Of a stretch of 64,000 bases of DNA, positions 1 to 9,120 are shown piece after piece. A program made the translations under genes and the position numbers. Source of the stretch: Verrucomicrobiales bacterium. Its GTDB lineage: Bacteria > Verrucomicrobiota > Verrucomicrobiia > Limisphaerales > JAYPXF01. How positions within the stretch are numbered: the first letter of the stretch is position 1; every line of letters starts with the position of its first letter. The notes beneath the pieces were generated by a model that worked only from the letters and a program-made list of their open reading frames with translations, was not told where the DNA came from and searched no databases. The DNA is taken from the NCBI GenBank assembly GCA_002715965.1, contig PBAL01000092.1, positions 55,132 to 119,131 on the forward strand. Reading direction: 5' to 3'.

Positions 1-228
1 CGCTCAACCACGACGCCGCACGGGCAAACCGATGGTCATTCCCGCCTCGGCGGACCATATACGACCGCCCTGTGAATGCAAAGGGTTTGGGCGAACGATG
101 GCCGTCCGCTTCATCTCCTCGAAGCGAGCCCAAACCTTACGGAATCTATCCAACCGCAGCAGTGAGTATAGACGAGCAGTCCTCGGCAACGACGAATCTG
201 CTCGCTCGCCGCTACCGCGTTCAACGCG

Positions 229-1656
229 CTACGCGAGAATCCCATCGACCACATTCCCGGCGATGCCCGTCAGACGCATGTCCAAGCCCTGGAACTTGAA
301 GGTCAGGCGTTTGTGATCGATGCCGAGCAGGTGGAGAATGGTCGCCTGCAGGTCGTTCACGTGCACGATATCGTCGACCGCATTGTAGCCGAGTTCGTCG
401 GTGGACCCATACGACGTTCCTCCCTTGATGCCACCTCCGGCGAACCACATGGAGAATCCCTTGATGTGATGATCGCGACCGTTGCCCTGCGCCATCGGCG
501 TGCGGCCGAATTCACCGCCCCACATGATCAACGTATCCTCGAACATCCCGCGCTGCTTCAGATCCTTGATCAATGCAGCGCAGGCCTGGTCGACTTCACC
601 GGCCGTTCCGGCAACCTTGGACTTCACGCTCCCATGATGATCCCAGCCGCGGTGGTACATCTGGATGAAGCGAACCCCACGTTCGGCCAACCGCCGTGCG
701 AGCAGACAGTTCGCAGCGAACGATCCGTCTGCGCCCTTGGTGCCGTACATCTCCCTGATGGACTCGGGTTCGCCGGCCAAGTCGACCAGATCCGGCACGC
801 TGGTCTGCATGCGGAAGGCCATTTCGTATTGGGCGATGCGCGTGCGGATCTCCGGGTCTCTGGTGGCGCGTTCGTGAAGGAGATTCAACTTGTTGATGGT
901 TTCGACGATGTCGCGCTGGCGTCCCATCGTCACACCGCCGGGCCGCCCGACGTAAAGCACGGGATCTCCGACGGATCTTAGTTCCACGCCCTGAAAACGG
1001 CTGGGCAGAAAACCGCTGTGCCACTGTCGTGCGGAAATGGGTTGTGACTGGCCGTGTTTGCCGATGGAACTCAGGACGACAAATCCGGGAAGTTCATCCG
1101 TTTCAGCGCCGAGACCGTAGAGCATCCAGGAACCGATGGATGGCCGCCCGGAGATCAGCGTACCGGTGTTCATCAAGGTGTGGGCCGGATCGTGGTTGAT
1201 CGCGTCCGTCCGCATGGAACGAACGATGGCGATGTCATCAGCGACCGTTCCGATGTGCGGAAAGATTTCTGAGATATACTGCTTGGACTGACCGAAGTGC
1301 TGAAAATCGTGCTGGGGCCCCATGCACTTCAATTCCTTGTTCTGCAACTGGGCGATCGGCTGTCCCTTGGTGAATGACTCCGGCATGCCCTTGCCGTCCA
1401 TTTTTCGCAGTTCGGGTTTGAAATCGAAGGTCTCCAGATGCGTGGGACCACCCGCCATGTAGAGATGGATGATGCGCTTGATCTTCGGGGTGTGGTGAAG
1501 CCGGCCGAGCGTGCCCGTCCAGCGATCCACCCCGGGAGCAGCCTGCAGGGCGCCGGGCTTGAGGAGCGAGGCGAGAGCGATCGAGCCAAGGCCGGCCCTG
1601 CCAAGAAAAGTCCGGCGGTTGCTGAGATCGTTGAGTGTTTGAATGTTCATGGTCAT
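229..1656 (-). CDS. DUF1501 family Tat-exported protein (cassette 1)
   Basis: 475 residues, the usual length for DUF1501. The N-terminus carries a twin-arginine signal (NRRTFLGRAG, near residues 13-22) followed by a short hydrophobic stretch ending in ALQA, so export in folded form is predicted. Family landmarks are visible: a HLYMAGGPTHLETFDFKP segment near residue 65, ARRLAERGVRFIQMYHRGWDHHG near residue 320 and MWGGEFGRTPMAQG in the C-terminal third. DUF1501 belongs to the alkaline phosphatase/sulfatase-like fold, but its reaction is unknown. The start codon overlaps the stop of the preceding lipoprotein gene by four bases (ATGA), which implies translational coupling. It is the last gene of an operon led by a giant cytochrome protein, the standard pairing for this family. 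Confidence 0.93.
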   Translation of the reverse strand: MTMNIQTLNDLSNRRTFLGRAGLGSIALASLLKPGALQAAPGVDRWTGTLGRLHHTPKIKRIIHLYMAGGPTHLETFDFKPELRKMDGKGMPESFTKGQPIAQLQNKELKCMGPQHDFQHFGQSKQYISEIFPHIGTVADDIAIVRSMRTDAINHDPAHTLMNTGTLISGRPSIGSWMLYGLGAETDELPGFVVLSSIGKHGQSQPISARQWHSGFLPSRFQGVELRSVGDPVLYVGRPGGVTMGRQRDIVETINKLNLLHERATRDPEIRTRIAQYEMAFRMQTSVPDLVDLAGEPESIREMYGTKGADGSFAANCLLARRLAERGVRFIQMYHRGWDHHGSVKSKVAGTAGEVDQACAALIKDLKQRGMFEDTLIMWGGEFGRTPMAQGNGRDHHIKGFSMWFAGGGIKGGTSYGSTDELGYNAVDDIVHVNDLQATILHLLGIDHKRLTFKFQGLDMRLTGIAGNVVDGILA

Positions 1657-1925
1657 TTGGCCGGCACAGGGCCGGACTTGGGGGCTTCCAACGAATGAGG
1701 AATTCCCAAGTGATTCTCTAGGTCGACGAGGTGTTGCATCACAACCTGGATGCGATAATCGATACGCTGCGCTTCCGCCAGGGTCGCGTCTTCCCGGCTT
1801 TCTTCGAGCGTCTGATATTCAGCGCGAAGTTCATGCACACGTTTCATGTCCGCGTCGCGACTCGTCGTCGCGCAGGCGGCCGCGCATAGCGCCATCATGA
1901 TGAGTATTGCGGGTTTGAACTTCAT
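1653..1925 (-). CDS. small predicted lipoprotein between cytochrome and DUF1501 genes
   Basis: 90 residues. The N-terminus has lysines, a hydrophobic segment and a Cys at residue 18 preceded by three alanines, a plausible though not canonical lipobox. The mature part is charged and probably helical, with many Glu, Arg and Leu residues (MKRVHELRAEYQTLEESRED), ending in a Pro-rich tail. I do not recognise a family. It starts two bases after the stop of the upstream cytochrome gene and overlaps the DUF1501 start by four bases, so it is embedded in and probably cotranslated with that pair. A role as a membrane-anchored helical partner of the exported pair is inference. The other cassettes in this window have no equivalent gene. 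Confidence 0.75.
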   Translation of the reverse strand: MKFKPAILIMMALCAAACATTSRDADMKRVHELRAEYQTLEESREDATLAEAQRIDYRIQVVMQHLVDLENHLGIPHSLEAPKSGPVPAK

Positions 1926-1927
1926 GT

Positions 1928-4900
1928 TCAGTTCCGGGTGATGAACTCATGCAGGTTGAATACCACCCGGGCGATGGATGTCCACGCCGCGAGTTCCGCT
2001 TTGGAGGACTTCGAGTCGGAGTCGCGAAGGCCTGTCTCCAGCAACTCATCGGCGGCCTTCTCGTCTTCGGTAAATTGCTTGAGGTGCGAATCGTAGAGCT
2101 GGCTGAGCAACTCGGTTTCGTCCCGGCGGGGTTTGCGCGAGATGGAGCGTTCGTAGGCGAATTTCAGCCGGTCAGTGGTCGACTTGCCGCCCTCGTCCAG
2201 TATCCGTTCCGCAAAGGTGCGGGCGGCTTCGACGTAGGTGGGATCGTTCAACAAGACCAGGGCCTGTTGCGGGGTGTTGCTACGGACGCGTTCGACGACG
2301 CATTCCTCGCGGGTCGAAGCGTCGAACGCAGCCAGGCTCGGATGCGGGAAGGTCCGGCACCAGTAGGTGTAAAGTCCCCGGCGATATTGTTTGTTTCCGT
2401 CGTCGTGCGCGTATTTCCGCTTGGGAAAGTTGAGATGCACCCAGTAACCCTCCGGTTGATAAGGCTTCACGCTGCGGCCGCCGACTTCGTCCACCAGCAA
2501 TCCACTGACCTGAAGCGCGTTATCACGAACCATCTCTGCGTCGAGACGGAAGCGGCCTTGTCGGGCAAAACGATTGTTGTAGGGATCAGCTGCAAGCGAA
2601 TTGGCGTCCGCAACGGAGCTTTGCCGATAAGTATGCGAGAGGGCGATCAGCTTGAGCGTGTGCTTGATGTCCCAGCCGCTGGCGATGAATTCCATGGATA
2701 ACCAGTCCAGCAGCTGGGGATGCGACGGATGCGTCCCCTGCATGCCGAAGTCATCCAGCGTGGTCGCAAGCCCGCGGCCGAACATGATTTTCCAAAGGCG
2801 GTTCACAAACACGCGAGCGACGAGTGGGTTCTCGCGGGAAGTCAGCCAGCTTGCCAAGTCCAGGCGCGTCGCGCGTTTGTTCCCGGTCTTCAGCTTGCCG
2901 AGGGATGCGGGAACAGCGGGCTTGACCTCGCTGCCTGAATCATCCTGCCAGTTGCCGCGCGGCAGAACGCGCATGGTGCGGGGATTTCCAAGCGTCTCGG
3001 TGACCATCGTTCGAAGGATCGCCTTGTCCAACGCGTCGCGCTCTTTCTTCAGCGGGTTGAGCTTCTTGTGGATGTCACCGAAGAATTTCCGCTTCGGCTG
3101 GTAGACGTTTTCGAGATAGTGGCTCAGGGCTTTCTTGGCGTCCTTCTCATTTCGCTTGTTCGCGGCCTTGGTAAGGATGTTCCTCACGTTGCGCTCAATG
3201 CCCTTGTATTTCTGTTTCTTGATCCACTTGTCCCAGGAGGCGAAGGAGATTTCCGACTCAATCTGCAAGGGATCTTTCTTCTTTTGCTTCTTCACCGGTT
3301 TCTTGGCTCTCCAATCGGACGTTGCGGTTCGCTGCAGGCCCAGCTTGTCCCAGTGAACCGTCCCGTTGGCCAGCGTCAGCGCGATGCTCACCAACTCTCT
3401 GCCCCTGAGATTTACATCATTGACCGGAACTTCGAGCTTCACCCACTTGCCGGTCTCGGGAAGTTCACCAAAGTCGGTCTTCTTGGAATTCTCCGTTGAT
3501 CCGCCGTAACCGATGGATTTTATGTTTCCCCAGTTCGCACGATGATCCCAATTGGAACTCCGAAACTGGATCATGATCGCATCCGGCGGGTCCTCTTCGT
3601 CCAGCCACGCATGCACAAAGAACGTGTCACCGCTTAGCACGTGGATCGGTTCCTTGAGATAATCGAACACATCCTGAGCGACGCCCTTAGCCTTGCGCGT
3701 CCACGATCGCCTGCCGCTGAACTTCTTTTCCTCGTCCCACTTGAAGGGATGCGTGTTCTTGTTCGCCCGGATCGTCTTCGCTTCCGGTTTCTCGTCGTCA
3801 ACAATGATGATTTCCTTGGCCGATGGTTTGTTCTCTTCGGTGGCCTTTTTTACCTCCGCCACGCGCGCTTTCAGTTCGCCGGGCCTGGGTTCCTTGTAGT
3901 CAATGGCAGCCAGTTCATCCCTGATCTGTTTCTCAAGCGGTCCGATCTGCTTGCCGAGTGCGGCGAGTCGTTTGGTTTCCCCATCAGTGGGAAGCTTGAT
4001 GACCGACGTCAGCCCTCCAACCGGAGTTTCCCTCACATCGGCAAAGAATGCTGCGAAGGAATAAAAGTCTTTCTGCGTGAACGGATCATATTTGTGATCG
4101 TGGCATTCGGCACAACCCAAGGTGGATCCGAGCCAGACTGTCGAGGCGTTGCGGACGCGGTCCGCGGCATACTTCGCCGTGTATTCCTTGGGCTGCGCTC
4201 CACCCTCGGCCGTTGTCATGAGCAGCTTGTTGTAACCGGAAGCAATCTTCTGCTGCATGGTCGGTCCCGGAAGAAGATCTCCGGCAAGCTGTTCGCGCGT
4301 GAATTCGTCGAATGGCGTGTTGGCATTGAAAGCCTTGATCACGTAATCGCGGTAGGGCGTAACGTCCTGGTGTTGGTCTCCGTGATAACCCCGCGTATCG
4401 GCGTAGCGAACCAGGTCGAGCCAATAAGCCGCCATTCGTTCGCCGTAATGTGGTGATTTGAGCAACCGGTCGACCACCTTCTCATAGGCATCAATCGACT
4501 CGTCGTTCAGGAACGCCCGGACTTCATCGGGCGTCGGTGGCAGCCCGGTCAGATCAAAACTCAAACGGCGCAGAAGTGTGATGCGATCCGTTTCGTTGGC
4601 GGGCTCTGCGCCGGACTTGCGGAGATTGGACTGAATGAAATTGTCGATCGGATTGCGAATTGTGCCCGTGACCGTGGGCAAGCCCGGCCAGGCAAGCTTG
4701 CGGTAGGCCCAATGTTGCTCATACCTGGCGCCCTGCTTGATCCATTCACGCAGAACGTCCACTTCGTGTGGCTTCAATTCCTTGTGGGATTCAGGAGGAG
4801 GCATCACTTCGCCTTCGTCTGCAGTGGTGATGCGCACCATCAATTCGCTCTTCGACGGGTCGCCTGGAATGATGGCAGCGTGACCGTCATTCATGCGGAT

Positions 4901-5092
4901 GGCGCTCTCCCGGAGATCGAGCCGCAGGTCGCCCTTCACGTGTTTGGCATCGGGGCCATGACAGGCAAAACACTTGTCGGACAGGATGGGCCGGACATCG
5001 CGATTGAAGTCCGCATCAACTGCCCTAACCGAACTGGCCACCCCAACCAGCGAAAGCACACAAATGGCCCTGTGAAAGCGTCGAAAACTCAT
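1928..5092 (-). CDS. giant secreted cytochrome, PSCyt1-DUF1549-DUF1553 (cassette 1)
   Basis: 1054 residues. A signal peptide (about residues 1-24) is followed by a planctomycete-type cytochrome domain with a heme c site C41-F-A-C-H45. DUF1549 spans roughly residues 145-355, with the family signature RRLSFDLTGLPPTPDEV and a second CxxCH (CAECHDHKYDPF). DUF1553 occupies roughly 700-1000. Between them lies a long insert rich in Lys and Glu, with a beta-sandwich-like segment near 440-590 that resembles a carbohydrate-binding fold. Two heme c sites and a periplasmic or surface location are predicted. These proteins almost always sit beside a DUF1501 gene, as here. The biochemical role is not established; electron transfer coupled to polysaccharide oxidation is a hypothesis. 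Confidence 0.93.
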   Translation of the reverse strand: MSFRRFHRAICVLSLVGVASSVRAVDADFNRDVRPILSDKCFACHGPDAKHVKGDLRLDLRESAIRMNDGHAAIIPGDPSKSELMVRITTADEGEVMPPPESHKELKPHEVDVLREWIKQGARYEQHWAYRKLAWPGLPTVTGTIRNPIDNFIQSNLRKSGAEPANETDRITLLRRLSFDLTGLPPTPDEVRAFLNDESIDAYEKVVDRLLKSPHYGERMAAYWLDLVRYADTRGYHGDQHQDVTPYRDYVIKAFNANTPFDEFTREQLAGDLLPGPTMQQKIASGYNKLLMTTAEGGAQPKEYTAKYAADRVRNASTVWLGSTLGCAECHDHKYDPFTQKDFYSFAAFFADVRETPVGGLTSVIKLPTDGETKRLAALGKQIGPLEKQIRDELAAIDYKEPRPGELKARVAEVKKATEENKPSAKEIIIVDDEKPEAKTIRANKNTHPFKWDEEKKFSGRRSWTRKAKGVAQDVFDYLKEPIHVLSGDTFFVHAWLDEEDPPDAIMIQFRSSNWDHRANWGNIKSIGYGGSTENSKKTDFGELPETGKWVKLEVPVNDVNLRGRELVSIALTLANGTVHWDKLGLQRTATSDWRAKKPVKKQKKKDPLQIESEISFASWDKWIKKQKYKGIERNVRNILTKAANKRNEKDAKKALSHYLENVYQPKRKFFGDIHKKLNPLKKERDALDKAILRTMVTETLGNPRTMRVLPRGNWQDDSGSEVKPAVPASLGKLKTGNKRATRLDLASWLTSRENPLVARVFVNRLWKIMFGRGLATTLDDFGMQGTHPSHPQLLDWLSMEFIASGWDIKHTLKLIALSHTYRQSSVADANSLAADPYNNRFARQGRFRLDAEMVRDNALQVSGLLVDEVGGRSVKPYQPEGYWVHLNFPKRKYAHDDGNKQYRRGLYTYWCRTFPHPSLAAFDASTREECVVERVRSNTPQQALVLLNDPTYVEAARTFAERILDEGGKSTTDRLKFAYERSISRKPRRDETELLSQLYDSHLKQFTEDEKAADELLETGLRDSDSKSSKAELAAWTSIARVVFNLHEFITRN

Positions 5093-5375
5093 GGTTCAGA
5101 CCTAGAATCTGACGTTCTTGGCCGTGGCCAACAAGTGAAAACTCGGCAGCGAAGAATCTGCGTGGAGCCGGACTCACATCACGCCGAATGCACGTGCAAG
5201 GCCAGCTTGAAGCTGCAGGCTCGTCGTCGGGAACAACAGCATCCGCTTGATGCTTTTCAGAAGAAGTAATCGCGCGGCTGATGACCAGCAACAGGCACCC
5301 GCAGAAGGCCGCACAGATCAACCAATAACCCGCCTGGGCCATTTCGGTCTTCTTCGCCGCTTCCGGGCGATTCAT
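5025..5375 (-). CDS. possible small membrane protein upstream of cytochrome operon
   Basis: 116-residue frame. Only the first half looks protein-like: a charged start (MNRPEAAKKTEMAQAG), one good transmembrane segment (YWLICAAFCGCLLLVISRAI) and an acidic linker. The second half is rich in Cys, Arg and His without pattern and runs 68 bases into the cytochrome coding region in another frame. The gene may be shorter than drawn, with a frameshift near 5200, or it may be a chance frame. No family was recognised. Confidence 0.25.
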   Translation of the reverse strand: MNRPEAAKKTEMAQAGYWLICAAFCGCLLLVISRAITSSEKHQADAVVPDDEPAASSWPCTCIRRDVSPAPRRFFAAEFSLVGHGQERQILGLNHEFSTLSQGHLCAFAGWGGQFG

Positions 5376-5585
5376 TGCAGGTTCCTTCGGCTATCCCCGC
5401 TTCCCGATTACACGAGACAGTCGCGATCTTTGGGAAGCGAGGTCAGGCTACACAATCTGTGCGGAAACGGAAGCTGTTTGGTAGATGGGAATTGGAATTT
5501 GGGAGATTGCAGATAGGAGCTGGAAGAGGAGTATGCCGTCCGAATCACATCTGCCATCCCCAACTTGCATCTCCGGCCCGCCAAC

Positions 5586-7634
5586 TCAGAAAGGCATATC
5601 GCTTCCGTGCAGTTTCCATTCCTCCGTAAATTCTTTTGGAATCTCGGAGATAAATCGTGAGATCTGCTGCATCGCATCTCCACTGCCAGCCATGTAGCGC
5701 AGGAACGGATAGGAGAGGTAGAGTTCGTCTTTTGCTCGTGTAACCGCAACGTAGAACAGGCGACGTTCCTCCTCCAATTGCTCTGGCTCATCCACCGATC
5801 GATGCGAAGGAAACAAGCCGTCGCAGAGCATGATCACGAACACGACCCGAAACTCGAGTCCTTTGGCCTGGTGGATGGAGGATAATCGAATTTTCTCATC
5901 GTCATCGTCCTGACCGTTCGAATCGGAATCGACATTTGTGAGCAATGCGAGTTGCGTGAGAAAATCTTCCAGCCCATCGAACTGCGTGGCAAACCCTGCC
6001 AACTGCTTTACGTCATCCAGGCGCGATTCGTAGTTCTCATAGGTCAGCTTAAGATGCTCGTCGTAGACCGCTTCGACGATCAGCTCGATCATGTCGCCCG
6101 GATACCCCACCACCGGCTCTGATTCCAGTTGCGACACTGTCGCTGTGAATTGCGCCCAGTGAACCCTTGTTTTCTTGGGGACAGCTTGCTTAAGCGACTG
6201 CAGATCTACCGCCAAGCCACCCGCCGACGCCGTTTCTTGTGCGGGAACAAGCTCAGCCTCGCGTTCGGTCTTCGTGCGCCGCTGCAGGAATCCGCGCCAC
6301 AGCTTTTCGGCCGTCTTGCCGCCGATGCCCGGCAACATCCGAACGAGCCGCTTGAAGGCCAGTTCATCCCGCGGATTGCAGATCAATTTCAGCCAGGCGG
6401 CCACGTCCTTGATGTGCGCCTGTTCAAAGAAGCGAATGCCACTGGTGATGGAAAACGGTATGTTGCGCCGCGTGAGTTCAAATTGCATTTCCGTCGCGTG
6501 AAAATGCGCGCGGTAGAGGATCGCCATTTCTTCCAGCGGTATTCCCTCGTCACGCAACTCCAAGGCTCGTTGCGCCACGAATGCAGCCTGTTCCTGCGCG
6601 TCACCGCAACTCACCAATGCCGGTTTGATTCCCTCCGCGCGAAAGCTGCTGAGTTCTTTTTCGAACTGTCCGATGTTCGCGGAGATGGACTCGTTCGCGA
6701 GATTCAGGATCTCGGGTGTGCTGCGATAGTTCGTCTCGATTTTGAAGGTCTTCGTGCCGGGGAATCTCTTGGGAAAGTCGAGAATGTTCCGGAAATTCGC
6801 GCCGCGCCATGAGTAGATACTTTGCGCATCATCACCGACAACCATGAGGTTCTTATGTTCGCCCGCGAGGATGTCAATGATGTCGCCCTGCACCTGATTC
6901 GTATCCTGATACTCGTCCACGAGGATGTAGCGGAAGCGATTCTGGTAAAGCTCGCGAACGTCATCGTGCTCCATCAACAGGCGCAGCCACTGAACGAGCA
7001 GATCGTCGAAGTCCATCGAGTTGGTGGACTGTTTCCGCAGCACGTAGGCTTGCTGCACGGCTTCGAGATGATCGTGCAGATGTTGGAAATGCGAATAACG
7101 CTCCGAGAGGATTTCACCCATCGTCTTGCACATGTTATGCGCGAGAGAAATCGTGTTGAGCAGGATCTCCGCCTTCGGAAAGCGCGTCTCCTTCACATCG
7201 ATCTGAGCATCGTTGATGCAAGCCTGAAGCAGGTCCTTGGAATCTTCGCGATCGAGGATGCCGAAGTCGCGCTCCCAGCCGAGCAGGTCCGCATGACGTC
7301 GAAGAATGCGATTACCTACGGAGTGAAATGTGCCGCCCCATAGCTCGTTGGTATCACAACCGAGCAGGTCCGAGACGCGCGTCATCATTTCACGCGCGGC
7401 CTTGTTGGTGAAGGTGAGGAGGAGAATGCGTTTGGCAGGTACTCCTTGCTCCAGCAATCGGGCAACACGATAGGTCAGCGTCCGTGTTTTTCCGGCACCA
7501 GCCCCGGCAATTACCAGTGCCGGCCCATCCGTCGCACAAACCGCTGCAAATTGCTGTTCGTTCAGCTCACGCTCATAGTCGATCCGGAAATTCACCGGAC
7601 CGGCATTCTTCTGCAGGTAGTAGTCGCGAGCCAC
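5586..7634 (-). CDS. UvrD/PcrA-like superfamily 1 DNA helicase
   Basis: 682 residues, close to the usual size of UvrD/PcrA/Rep (about 670-720). All SF1A motifs are visible in order: Walker A AGAGAGKT near residue 44, LLLTFTNKAAREM (Ia), DEYQDTNQVQ (II, Walker B), GDDAQSIYSWRGAN (III), ETNYRS (IV), SIHQAKGLEFRVVFVIML (V) and FYVAVTRAKDELYLSYP (VI). It should be an ATP-dependent 3'-to-5' helicase acting in the cytoplasm in excision repair, mismatch repair or replication restart. I cannot separate UvrD, PcrA and Rep by eye, so no symbol is given. It has no obvious operon partner: a non-coding gap precedes it and a DUF1080 gene lies upstream on the same strand. Confidence 0.93.
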   Translation of the reverse strand: MARDYYLQKNAGPVNFRIDYERELNEQQFAAVCATDGPALVIAGAGAGKTRTLTYRVARLLEQGVPAKRILLLTFTNKAAREMMTRVSDLLGCDTNELWGGTFHSVGNRILRRHADLLGWERDFGILDREDSKDLLQACINDAQIDVKETRFPKAEILLNTISLAHNMCKTMGEILSERYSHFQHLHDHLEAVQQAYVLRKQSTNSMDFDDLLVQWLRLLMEHDDVRELYQNRFRYILVDEYQDTNQVQGDIIDILAGEHKNLMVVGDDAQSIYSWRGANFRNILDFPKRFPGTKTFKIETNYRSTPEILNLANESISANIGQFEKELSSFRAEGIKPALVSCGDAQEQAAFVAQRALELRDEGIPLEEMAILYRAHFHATEMQFELTRRNIPFSITSGIRFFEQAHIKDVAAWLKLICNPRDELAFKRLVRMLPGIGGKTAEKLWRGFLQRRTKTEREAELVPAQETASAGGLAVDLQSLKQAVPKKTRVHWAQFTATVSQLESEPVVGYPGDMIELIVEAVYDEHLKLTYENYESRLDDVKQLAGFATQFDGLEDFLTQLALLTNVDSDSNGQDDDDEKIRLSSIHQAKGLEFRVVFVIMLCDGLFPSHRSVDEPEQLEEERRLFYVAVTRAKDELYLSYPFLRYMAGSGDAMQQISRFISEIPKEFTEEWKLHGSDMPF

Positions 7635-7676
7635 GCGCGGATTCCCTAACTCCTATCTTCTAAAACCCATCTCCCA

Positions 7677-8420
7677 CTAGGGCAGCAGACGAATCCGGAT
7701 GTTCTTGAACTCAACCGGCGCGCCTTCCGATTCGAGGCAAAGGTATCCCTCGGCCGGGCTGGCACCGGTGCCACCGGACACTTCTTCACCATTCACCCAG
7801 AGACGCACCTCGCCATTGATCGCGCGGATGTAGTAGTGATTCCACTGGTTTGTGCCCAAGGTGAGGTTCTTCGATGGAAAACTGCGACGGCCATTCGGCG
7901 CCACGGGTGGGAAGGGGGTGAACTTCGCTGGTCCCGTTGGAAAGACGTCGCCATGCGAGGTGAACCAATCTGACTTCTTCTTGTGTCGTTTCTCGTAGAG
8001 TTCGGCATAGCCCAGATCCAGCACCTGCACCTCGATGCCATCGGGAAGGCGTCCCTTGCCGTCTTCAAGTTTCTTGATGGATTTCGGACTCGCCCAGGCA
8101 AACACACCAGAGTTGCCACCGTATTTCTTGTGCATCCACTCGCAGACCAGCTCGAAGTTCTTGATCTGTTTCTTGGAGCGAATGACGCCCACCGGTTTGC
8201 CGGTGCAATAGGCGTGACCACCCTCCCATCGCCAAGTGTTGCTATGGCAATTCACGTTCACGAAATCCTTTCCGGTCAACTGCTTCCAACCCGGCCCGCT
8301 CCCATTGATCACCGCCTTGCGCAGGACAGGTTTTGCGGTGGCCGGTTTCTTATCCGCGGCAGTCAACGAGAGGACAAAGGCGAACGCGAAAAGAAATGTG
8401 AATTGCGCAGGTTTGTTCAT
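7677..8420 (-). CDS. secreted DUF1080 (3-keto-disaccharide hydrolase) family protein
   Basis: 247 residues from the start chosen here. An upstream in-frame start at 8483 would add 21 residues with no signal-peptide character, whereas ATG at 8420 opens with a good signal peptide (MNKPAQFTFLFAFAFVLSLTAA). The single DUF1080 domain, a concanavalin-like beta-sandwich, fills the rest: KQIKNFELVCEWMHKKYGGNSGVF in the middle, PDGIEVQVLDLGY, and LWVNGEEVSGGTGASPAEGYLCLESEG followed by VEFKNIRIRLLP at the C-terminus. DUF1080 proteins are known as carbohydrate-binding or 3-keto-glycoside-acting proteins of Verrucomicrobia, Planctomycetes and Bacteroidetes. Substrate unknown. Confidence 0.88.
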   Translation of the reverse strand: MNKPAQFTFLFAFAFVLSLTAADKKPATAKPVLRKAVINGSGPGWKQLTGKDFVNVNCHSNTWRWEGGHAYCTGKPVGVIRSKKQIKNFELVCEWMHKKYGGNSGVFAWASPKSIKKLEDGKGRLPDGIEVQVLDLGYAELYEKRHKKKSDWFTSHGDVFPTGPAKFTPFPPVAPNGRRSFPSKNLTLGTNQWNHYYIRAINGEVRLWVNGEEVSGGTGASPAEGYLCLESEGAPVEFKNIRIRLLP

Positions 8421-8584
8421 ACCCGTGTGCAGTATTGGAAAACGAGTGTGCGCGCAATGAATTCCTTTTCGACAGATATTCAATCGGACTCGAAGGGAGG
8501 AGTTTCAGGCGCGGAAGTGGTGAAAAAGAAAACTCCCAACCGGCAAGCTGCCGCTCGGGAGTCTTCAGGAAACTCGTTCGCCGA

Positions 8585-8827
8585 TCAGGCGGAATGCCAC
8601 AGACGAGTCTCGGCGGCCACGCCGGAGAGAGATGGAATGGATTCCTCCGATTCATGGCATTTCTCGCAGAGAATATTGTTCCCGACGAGTTGGACTTTGC
8701 GCAGGCTGAAGAGGCGATGGCAGCCATCGCATTGCTCCATTTTATCGAGGGGGAAGAAGCTGCCCCGGACGAGGCGATTCAGCGCTGAACGCAAGATGGG
8801 CTTGCTTGAGGAGTCTTGGTCGCTCAT
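8585..8827 (-). CDS. small zinc-ribbon-like protein
   Basis: 80 residues from ATG at 8827; a TTG twelve bases upstream is the alternative start. There are two Cys pairs, CDGCH and CEKCH, 17 residues apart around a hydrophobic core (LFSLRKVQLVGNNIL), the pattern of a four-Cys zinc ribbon. There is no signal peptide, so despite the CxxCH spelling these are unlikely to be heme c sites. The N-terminus is polar and the tail is disordered-looking. Function unknown; perhaps a nucleic-acid- or protein-binding ribbon. The gene stands alone. Confidence 0.6.
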   Translation of the reverse strand: MSDQDSSSKPILRSALNRLVRGSFFPLDKMEQCDGCHRLFSLRKVQLVGNNILCEKCHESEESIPSLSGVAAETRLWHSA

Positions 8828-9120
8828 GGGGCTTAACAAAGGTGAATACCATAACCCACTTACATGTCAAACCGCGTTTTTCTCGATTTTGAAAAGGACT
8901 GTAAGTGCCTTGTAGACAGCGATTTAGTGCGGATTCGGGCGATCCCGAAGAATATTGAGTTCAGGAAAATCTCAAAAAACGCCGGAATTGTCGTCCTTTG
9001 GACCGACTACCATCGTATTGCCTTATCAGACCTTGTCGGTATTGCGGCTCTGCTGCGAGGAGTTGCGGCGTCCAAGGTGAAATATCCGGAAAACTGACCT
9101 ACGTGGATGAGCCGAACGGA

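Noticed and set aside
8585..8827. Two CxxCH motifs read as a di-heme cytochrome
   Set aside because: There is no signal peptide and the spacing fits a four-Cys zinc ribbon, so heme c attachment is unlikely.
8864..9097. 77-residue open frame on + in a less GC-rich gap
   Set aside because: No domain, no operon partner, no clear ribosome-binding site; composition fits intergenic DNA. It could be real but is not supported.
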